Below the pieces are notes generated by a model that did no database searches, was not told the DNA's origin, and worked only from the letters and a program-made list of their open reading frames with translations. A DNA stretch of 28,783 nt from positions 1 to 28,783 of the forward strand of contig CAZJJZ010000018.1 of NCBI GenBank assembly GCA_964546505.1, in the 5' to 3' direction. Shown here piece by piece: positions 23,909-28,783 of this stretch (the first letter of the stretch is position 1; each line of letters opens with the position of its first letter). Source of the DNA: CAZJJZ01 sp964546505 (GTDB lineage: Bacteria > Patescibacteriota > Gracilibacteria > UBA1369). The translations under genes were made by a program, and so were the position numbers.

Positions 23909-25030
23909 ATGAAATTTGCGATCAAATGGGCGGTAGAAAATGGAGGGGCGGCAAAACGTCCAGACTCTCTGGCTCAGATCCTAGCGCGAGAAGCGATTGA
24001 GGGTACTTTAACGAAATATTCACATACAGATGCAGATATTTGTTATAAGGAGGCTAAACAAAGGATTACGGCAGACAAAAGTAATGATGAAGCAGTCAAG
24101 TCAGAAGCTTTACGAGAACTAGATAACAGAAAAGATGTTTTTGCTCGAGCAACAAAATATGTGTATGAAAGAGGTGAAGTTCTGCTTAGACTAACTTTAT
24201 TGGACAGAATGACAGCTGAAGAAATGAAATCCTTGAAAATACGAGCTGATCAAATCGCCAAAACACCCACGATTGGATACGCTGGTTTAGATGCTGATAG
24301 AGCAAAGGTGATTGAACAGATAAAAAATGCGCATTTGGCTGAATATATAGCTGCAAAGGAACATCATGATAAATTGGAGGCGTTAATCTCTGAAATTGAA
24401 AAATTAGAGCCAAGGGTTTTGGCAAAAAAGGATGCAACAGAAGTGTATAATACTATTGCTCCATTAGTGACGAAAGTTGCCAGAATAAGAATGGAAAATG
24501 ATAAAATGCGAAATTTAGCAAACATTGCATCAGCCAATCTATCGATTGATCTTCAAAAAGCGAATGAATTTATGGAAGTTAACTTGAGAAGTAAATTAGC
24601 TGATTTGGACCCGGAAAAATTCAAAAATACACTGCTGGAGAATTACGTTAAAGCTATTAAAAATCAAGATAAAGCTTTCAAATCGGGTGAGAAGCAATGG
24701 ATCGATGGTTCTAGTTTACAGGTTGTATTTAACAGTAAAAAAATTGAAGCAGCAATTTTGAAATCGGATTATCGTAAGTTAATTGATCCTTTAGAGAAAA
24801 AAGAGAAAAAAACTAACGATGAATTGCGTCTTCTTTTGGCTGCTACTTTGAAATTAAATGAAATTCAGAACATGGAAGAAGAAATTGCCAATTTGGTGAG
24901 GAATGCAGATTATAAAGCAGCAACAAAAAAATTTGAACCAGTCATGAGCAAAATTGATGAAGCCATAAAGGAATTCAATAAGAAAATTGGTAATGAGAAA
25001 AAAGAAAATATTGATGTAGCGAGCGTTTAA
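23909..25030 (+). CDS. Large helical/coiled-coil protein (373 aa)
   Basis: Function not recognised. Lys/Glu/Ala-rich helix over nearly its full length, with probable coiled coils at about 145-200 and 295-365, and one short non-helical insert near 255-275 (EKQWIDGSSLQVVFNSKK). No signal peptide, membrane segment or catalytic motif was seen. ATG 23909 follows an extended -10 by 23 bases and has no Shine-Dalgarno sequence. The TAA overlaps the ATG of the next gene as TAATG, so the two are coupled. It occupies the same position relative to its small partner as the 447-residue gene across the divergent promoter region. Confidence 0.8.
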   Translation: MKFAIKWAVENGGAAKRPDSLAQILAREAIEGTLTKYSHTDADICYKEAKQRITADKSNDEAVKSEALRELDNRKDVFARATKYVYERGEVLLRLTLLDRMTAEEMKSLKIRADQIAKTPTIGYAGLDADRAKVIEQIKNAHLAEYIAAKEHHDKLEALISEIEKLEPRVLAKKDATEVYNTIAPLVTKVARIRMENDKMRNLANIASANLSIDLQKANEFMEVNLRSKLADLDPEKFKNTLLENYVKAIKNQDKAFKSGEKQWIDGSSLQVVFNSKKIEAAILKSDYRKLIDPLEKKEKKTNDELRLLLAATLKLNEIQNMEEEIANLVRNADYKAATKKFEPVMSKIDEAIKEFNKKIGNEKKENIDVASV

Positions 25031-25335
25031 TGAATGATAAAAATTTTAAAAATTTGTTAAAGAGGTCTGTGGCATTTAAGAAAATGTCCGCTGCTGAACA
25101 GAAAACAATCAGAGAAAGTACTGCAGAGCAAAGACTGAATTATGAGCGGATTTTCGCTGATGAAGCTAAGCTATTGAAAGAGGTTTATGATCACTTTCAA
25201 GGAGAAACGGAAATGGTGGTAGTTAATTATAAAGCTAATGTGCAGAAAGAGGCGCGTGATCAGATCAAGAATAAGGAGGAGCAGGAGAAAGCTTCAGAAG
25301 CAATGGCAGTGGATGAGATTTTGAAGGGTATATAG
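25030..25335 (+). CDS. Small helical paralogue family (101 aa), copy C
   Basis: Third member of the family, and the clearest match to copy A: FKNLLKRSVAFKKMSAAEQK, then RLNYERIFADEAKLL, with a C-terminal helix ending in VDEILKGI (copy A ends in NLENVMNKI). It is coupled to the 373-residue gene through TAATG. It is convergent with nusA, 109 bases away. A partner-subunit role with the larger helical protein is inferred from three repeated associations in this window. Confidence 0.82.
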   Translation: MNDKNFKNLLKRSVAFKKMSAAEQKTIRESTAEQRLNYERIFADEAKLLKEVYDHFQGETEMVVVNYKANVQKEARDQIKNKEEQEKASEAMAVDEILKGI

Positions 25336-25444
25336 GTAGCCCTGGATTGGTGAAGTTGAAGATGGCAATGGCACACGAAGAAGACGTGGGGAAAGAGAAA
25401 ACCCTTTAGTCTTTTCAAAATATTCTGGTGACACTACTAAATCT

Positions 25445-26692
25445 TTATTCAGCTTTTTTGACTTCTTCGGCGATTTGAATTGCTTCGTCTTCGCTGAGAC
25501 CTTCAATAGAAGCCATTAAGTCTGCTGGACTAAGGCCGTGAAGCTGAGCAACTTTGGAGAGGTTTGCTGCTTCTAATTTAGCGACAGTGTCAGTGCTGAG
25601 CGCGGCCAAGTCAGAAACATTTTCGATAATGAGACCTTCAGCAGCCTGATTGCCTTTCATTTCGCCAATATCCATCACGTCCAACTCATACTTGGTTAAT
25701 TTAGAAGCCAAACGGACGTTCTGGCCATTTTTTCCGATGGCGAGAGGCCTTTGATCGGGATTTACATAGATTTTTGCTCGGCGTTCATTTTCGATGATTT
25801 CAATAGCCGCAACTTTTGCTGGTTGGAGAGCAGTTTTGATAAAGCTTTCGATGTCAGGAGACCATTGGATTACATCAATTCTTTCGCCGTTCAATTCATC
25901 CATTACATTTTGTACTCTCACGCCTTTTTGACCTACGCAAGATCCGATGGGATCAATTTTGGGATCATTCGAAGAAACCGCTACCTTGGAACGTACTCCT
26001 GGTTCGCGAGCTATGCCCTTGATCTCCACCAAGCCACTTTTGATTTCGGGAATTTCCAATTCCATCAGCTTAACCACCAAGTTGGCGTGTGAACGAGAAA
26101 TGTTTAATTGGGGGCCCTTGCTGGTCTTGATTACTTTGTCCAGATACAACTTGATTCTTTGGCCGGCATAATATCTTTCCTTGGGAATTTGCTGATCAGG
26201 AGTGAGCATGGTTGTGAGTTTATTGTCGAGATTCACGTGCACCATGCCATTTTCTACTCTTTGTACCAAGGCATTGAGTAGTTCATTTTCACGATCTTTG
26301 AAAGTATCATACATCACCTCTCTTTCAGCCTCTTGAATTCTCTGAATAATAACCTGTTTAGCTGACTGGGCTGCGATACGGCCATATTCCATGGGAGTAA
26401 CATCGATTTTAATGGTGTCGCCTTCTTTGGCGTCTTTTTTGTAACGTGCCGCATCTTTGAGCGCAACTTGAGTTTCTGGATCCTCAACTTTTTTGACAAT
26501 TTCCTTGAGCAAATATACGGTGGCGGACTCGTTCTTTTCATCTAACTCCACCTCCAAATTTTGTTCTTTGGCGCCATAATCTTTACGATAAGCAGCTTTA
26601 AGCGCTGCTTTAATAGTATCCATAACCATGTCCCTGGGTATTCCCTTTTCGTCACAGAGTTGATTGATTGCAGCGATAAATTGTGATTGCAT
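25445..26692 (-). CDS. nusA: Transcription termination/antitermination factor NusA (415 aa)
   Basis: NusA binds RNA polymerase and nascent RNA and controls pausing, intrinsic termination and antitermination. Domains in family order: N-terminal polymerase-binding domain 1-130 (MQSQFIAAINQLCDEKGI), S1 about 136-200, KH1 about 230-285 with VGQKG near 253, KH2 about 300-342 with IGKNGQNVRLA 319-329, and one C-terminal helix-hairpin-helix-type module about 356-412 (SDLAALSTDTVAKLEAANL). ATG 26692 is chosen because it matches the usual NusA N-terminus; an in-frame ATG at 26758 would add 22 residues, but that codon sits inside a terminator-like hairpin only about 8 bases from the likely transcription start. 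No rimP-like gene precedes it: it stands alone, divergent from the SLH-like gene. Confidence 0.96.
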   Translation of the reverse strand: MQSQFIAAINQLCDEKGIPRDMVMDTIKAALKAAYRKDYGAKEQNLEVELDEKNESATVYLLKEIVKKVEDPETQVALKDAARYKKDAKEGDTIKIDVTPMEYGRIAAQSAKQVIIQRIQEAEREVMYDTFKDRENELLNALVQRVENGMVHVNLDNKLTTMLTPDQQIPKERYYAGQRIKLYLDKVIKTSKGPQLNISRSHANLVVKLMELEIPEIKSGLVEIKGIAREPGVRSKVAVSSNDPKIDPIGSCVGQKGVRVQNVMDELNGERIDVIQWSPDIESFIKTALQPAKVAAIEIIENERRAKIYVNPDQRPLAIGKNGQNVRLASKLTKYELDVMDIGEMKGNQAAEGLIIENVSDLAALSTDTVAKLEAANLSKVAQLHGLSPADLMASIEGLSEDEAIQIAEEVKKAE

Positions 26693-26734
26693 AGTTTGAT
26701 TGATTGAAAATTTCTTGCGGTTGCGTCCGGACTT

Positions 26735-26760
26735 AAAAAAAGGATCCGCGAGGCGCATCC
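26735..26760 (-). terminator. Terminator-like hairpin in the nusA leader
   Basis: On the minus strand a 19-base hairpin (26760 to 26742) has arms GGATGCGC and GCGGATCC, one G-G mismatch and a CTC loop, followed at once by seven Ts (26741-26735). It lies between the nusA promoter and the nusA start, with no other minus-strand gene upstream. The likeliest role is attenuation of nusA. It begins only about six bases after the predicted transcription start, which is unusually close. Confidence 0.6.
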
Positions 26761-26772
26761 GTTACTTTTGGA

Positions 26773-26801
26773 AGTATACATGTAAGGTTTTTGGTTGTAA
26801 A
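26773..26801 (-). promoter_or_regulatory. nusA promoter (sigma70-type)
   Basis: On the minus strand: TTTACA (26801-26796), a 17-base spacer and TATACT (26778-26773). Transcription would start near 26766, giving a leader of about 74 bases to ATG 26692 that includes the terminator-like hairpin. Confidence 0.6.
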
Positions 26802-26893
26802 GAAAACTTTCGCCCTTAATATTTAACAATGGCCTGATGATAATTTTTGGAGATGAAAAATTCTTTAAAAATAGTTTAATTCTGGTAAATGGC

Positions 26894-26922
26894 TTGAGAA
26901 TGCGGGTGGCTTAAATTATAAT
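26894..26922 (+). promoter_or_regulatory. Promoter of the SLH-like/TrmH/ybeY unit
   Basis: TTGAGA (26894-26899), a 17-base spacer and TATAAT (26917-26922), 30 bases ahead of GTG 26953. With the nusA promoter it makes a divergent pair; 26802-26893 between them holds nothing else recognisable. Confidence 0.65.
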
Positions 26923-26952
26923 CTTTGAGCAAACAAATAAAAAAGCTTTGAA

Positions 26953-27648
26953 GTGGTTAATTTGCTGGGAAAATTGAAGGTTGCATTATTACTGGCGGCT
27001 GCTGTTGCTGGGGGGCTTGGCGTAGTGGCGGAAAAGTCTTTGGCGGCTGATAATTTGGAGCTTACTGCACAGACGGTTACTCGCGGGGAGGCGGTAGCGA
27101 AAGTGGTGAATTTTTTTGATTTGGAAAAGCAAAATGCCATTTTTTTGAGCGATTGTAAGGCCAATTATGGTGAATGTTATTTTAGTTTTTTGGCCAAAAC
27201 CAATTTTGATGAAGTAAATGTCAAGCCACTGATTTTGTATCCAGATGTCTATCCGGCACATCCTTTTTGGCGCGAAATAAATGTTGCTACGGCTTTGGAT
27301 TTGACACAAGGCTATATTCAAGATGCCAAGAGTCCGTTTAAACCACAGGCCAAGATCAAAAGAAGTGAGGCTTGGAAAATCGCTTTAGGAGGGGCCGGCC
27401 TGTTGGATTGGAAGGAACAGTTTGAATTAAGTGCCGGTGAATTGAGTGCGCAGGGGCTGGGGGATTTACTGAGGCCGGCCGTGCTAGTGCAATATGCCAA
27501 GTTGGCCTGGTGGCAGATTCGATATGCTAATTTTGCGCTGAAGAATCAGCTAATTACTGCAGAACAGGCTATTAGTGCCGATGAACCAATTACAGCAGCG
27601 GAGTTTGACAAGTTGCTGGAAAATGCTAAATCATTAGCAAGTAAATAA
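26953..27648 (+). CDS. Exported protein with SLH-like repeats (231 aa)
   Basis: The GTG start is followed by a classical signal peptide: Lys residues, the hydrophobic stretch VALLLAAAVAGGLGVVA and probable cleavage near SLAA-D (32-33). The mature part resembles S-layer homology domains: a full unit about 95-145 (YPDVYPAHPFWREINVATAL, then GYIQD, FKPQAKIKRSEAWKIAL) and partial units at about 41-55 (TVTRGEAVAKVV) and 209-225 (EPITAAEFDKLL). SLH domains usually bind cell-wall polymers, so an envelope location is likely. Two cysteines (C68, C75) could form a disulfide. No upstream in-frame ATG exists after the promoter. The TrmH-family gene follows after 23 bases, an odd functional pairing that may simply reflect shared transcription. 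Confidence 0.82.
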   Translation: MVNLLGKLKVALLLAAAVAGGLGVVAEKSLAADNLELTAQTVTRGEAVAKVVNFFDLEKQNAIFLSDCKANYGECYFSFLAKTNFDEVNVKPLILYPDVYPAHPFWREINVATALDLTQGYIQDAKSPFKPQAKIKRSEAWKIALGGAGLLDWKEQFELSAGELSAQGLGDLLRPAVLVQYAKLAWWQIRYANFALKNQLITAEQAISADEPITAAEFDKLLENAKSLASK

Positions 27649-27671
27649 TTTTCCGCAGTGGATTTCGGACT

Positions 27672-28217
27672 ATGACTATTCATAAATTTTCGCATCAAGA
27701 AATTCTACAAACCAAAAAAAGCGTAGAAGAGGTTAAAGCTCTGCCGCGCTTGCCGATGGTGTTGGTAGTGGATAATTTACGTAGCATGTACAATATTGGT
27801 TCGCTGTTTCGTTCTGCTGATGCGATTTTACTGGAGAAAATCTATTTGTGTGGAATTTGTGGAACTCCGCCGCGCAGCCAAATCGAAAAAGTGGCGTTGG
27901 GAGCTACTGAAGTGGTGCCGTGGGAATATTTTGCTGATGCTGTGGAATGCGCGGCGGCGCTTAAAAAAGCTGGTTACTTTTTGGTAGCTTTGGAATTGAC
28001 TGATCACAGTGTGAAGTATGATTTGATGCAGTGGCCTGAAGGGCCGGTGGCACTGGTGGTGGGGAACGAAGTAGAGGGAATCTCTGATGGAGTGATGGAA
28101 TTGGTTGACGCCGCTGTTGATTTACCAATGCTGGGACGCGCCAATTCTTTGAATGTCGCCACTGCTTTTGCGGTGGTGGCCTATGATTTTTTTAACAAAT
28201 ACCATGCTCATCATTAA
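27672..28217 (+). CDS. SpoU/TrmH-family RNA 2'-O-methyltransferase (181 aa)
   Basis: S-adenosylmethionine-dependent methylation of ribose 2'-OH in tRNA or rRNA, by a SPOUT-fold (trefoil knot) enzyme. All three family motifs are present: motif 1 DNLRSMYNIGSLFRSADA (34-51), including the catalytic-type Asn and Arg; motif 2 VALVVGNEVEGIS (126-138); and motif 3 LPMLGRANSLNVATAFAVVA (151-170), which builds the knot and cofactor site. The length is that of a bare catalytic domain with only about 28 extra N-terminal residues, so the L30e-like RNA-binding domain of RlmB-type enzymes is absent. The exact RNA target cannot be told from sequence alone. It overlaps ybeY by 14 bases. Confidence 0.92.
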   Translation: MTIHKFSHQEILQTKKSVEEVKALPRLPMVLVVDNLRSMYNIGSLFRSADAILLEKIYLCGICGTPPRSQIEKVALGATEVVPWEYFADAVECAAALKKAGYFLVALELTDHSVKYDLMQWPEGPVALVVGNEVEGISDGVMELVDAAVDLPMLGRANSLNVATAFAVVAYDFFNKYHAHH

Positions 28218-28707
28218 AATCAGTGGGAAATTACCAAAAATGTTGGCGGCTCAGGATTTACTGGATAAAACCGTAGCAGTTTTGACTACTGAAGCCTGGT
28301 CTGGAAGTTCAAAAATGGCTATTTTGGAGCAGAGTAACGCTAAATTGAAGATTGCCGTACGGATTGTTGATGCTCTGGAAATGAGAAAGATCAATCACGA
28401 TGTGCGTGGTAAAAATTATGCCACTGATGTGCTTTCCTGGGGCCTTTGGGAGGATGGAATGTGGCCTGGGCAAGAGGAAATTGGTGAGGTATTGATTTGT
28501 GGGGAAGTAGCGGAGAGTCAGGCGGGTGAGAATAATTGGAATATTGAACAGGAATTAGGTTTTTTGCTGGTTCACGGACTGTTGCATGTTTTTGGACTGG
28601 ATCATGAAAAGGGCAAGCAGCAGTGGGAAGAGCAATTTGGTTTACATCAACGAATTATGCCCGAGGTGTCAGGGATGATTGCACGCTTACGAAAGGAGAT
28701 GTTTTAA
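28204..28707 (+). CDS. ybeY: Endoribonuclease YbeY (167 aa)
   Basis: YbeY is a zinc-dependent single-strand endoribonuclease involved in 16S rRNA 3' maturation and ribosome quality control. The diagnostic metal site HGLLHVFGLDH (124-134; ligands H124, H128, H134) is intact, as is the upstream core NHDVRGKNYATDVLSW (64-79), which corresponds to the usual N-x3-RG-x4-TDVLSF. The start at ATG 28204 (MLIIKISG) overlaps the methyltransferase gene by 14 bases and gives a normal family length; an in-frame ATG at 28153 would add 17 residues (MSPLLLRWW) that merely mirror the overlapping gene. The pairing with an RNA methyltransferase is functionally sensible. Confidence 0.95.
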   Translation: MLIIKISGKLPKMLAAQDLLDKTVAVLTTEAWSGSSKMAILEQSNAKLKIAVRIVDALEMRKINHDVRGKNYATDVLSWGLWEDGMWPGQEEIGEVLICGEVAESQAGENNWNIEQELGFLLVHGLLHVFGLDHEKGKQQWEEQFGLHQRIMPEVSGMIARLRKEMF

Positions 28708-28725
28708 AGCAGGTACTGATATGTT

Positions 28726-28783
28726 TTAGGCTGCAATGGCTCGGCCGCGCAGGCCGGCGGCTTTGGCGACGGCTTCACGGTTA
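28726..28783 (-). CDS. C-terminal end of an unidentified gene (cut by window edge)
   Basis: Reading the minus strand from the window edge gives an open frame ending NREAVAKAAGLRGRAIAA and a TAA at 28728-28726. It is Ala/Arg-rich, more GC-rich than its surroundings and convergent with ybeY, 18 bases away. Too short to identify; it could also be a chance open frame. Confidence 0.4.
   Translation of the reverse strand, partial: NREAVAKAAGLRGRAIAA

Noticed and set aside
25336..25444. Possible small gene or terminator between the 101-aa gene and nusA
   Set aside because: The minus-strand frame running through it overlaps the nusA 3' end in another phase and has no start signal of its own. No hairpin with a T-tract is visible in the 109 bases.
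26693..26758. 22-residue N-terminal extension of NusA (MRLADPFFKSG...)
   Set aside because: It starts inside the leader hairpin, about 8 bases from the predicted transcription start, and lies outside the normal NusA N-terminus. The in-frame openness is only 66 bases.
28153..28203. Upstream start for YbeY (MSPLLLRWW...)
   Set aside because: It lies wholly within the methyltransferase gene's motif 3 coding sequence and is out of phase with it; the 28204 start gives the usual family length.
1..28783. CRISPR arrays, tRNA or rRNA genes, insertion sequences, integrase or attachment sites
   Set aside because: None seen. The repeats found are all protein-coding or short palindromes, and no transposase- or recombinase-like protein is present.

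Overview
The window is AT-rich bacterial DNA with short gaps, tight gene packing, no RNA genes and only three or four genes with a recognisable housekeeping or envelope function. NusA, a SpoU/TrmH-type RNA methyltransferase, YbeY and an exported SLH-like protein sit at the right end. Everything else is large coiled-coil or multidomain protein of unknown function. Few starts have a Shine-Dalgarno sequence, leaders look short and several promoters are extended -10 boxes (TGnTATAAT). A small-genome lineage such as the Candidate Phyla Radiation (Patescibacteria, perhaps near Peregrinibacteria) would fit, but this is inference. The standard genetic code applies: TGA ends two genes and is not seen as a sense codon.

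Region A (1-17283, plus strand) is the most striking part. Protein-kinase-like (PKL) domains occur in three genes, and each gene is followed within 2-18 bases by one or two members of a companion family of about 180-230 residues. The sets are: a 678-residue kinase-like protein with N-terminal 42-residue repeats plus a 229-residue companion; a giant protein of about 2340 residues with two kinase-like domains plus two companions (182 and 224 residues, the first divergent); and a 574-residue kinase-like protein plus a 230-residue companion. There are thus four kinase-like domains and four companion genes. The giant also has an Ala/Gly-rich hydrophobic N-terminal region, 21-residue Pro-rich repeats, an HEATH zinc-protease-like motif and an alternating 78/59-residue helical repeat array. 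It directly follows a 903-residue coiled-coil gene and may be fused to it across a frameshift. Two tandem 110-115-residue helical paralogues lie between the first and second sets.

Region B (17312-25335) is a set of mostly coiled-coil genes. On the minus strand are a 122-residue unknown, a large coiled-coil protein broken by an assembly gap (19540-19676) and an in-frame TAA, a five-gene operon with a tail-anchored membrane protein, and a two-gene unit. Divergent from the last is a plus-strand two-gene unit. Three of these units carry a paralogous protein of about 101-103 residues next to a larger helical protein.

Region C (25445-28783) is core genome: nusA (minus) with a short leader that contains a terminator-like hairpin, and divergently an SLH-like envelope protein, a TrmH-family methyltransferase and ybeY. 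The last 58 bases hold the C-terminal end of another minus-strand gene.
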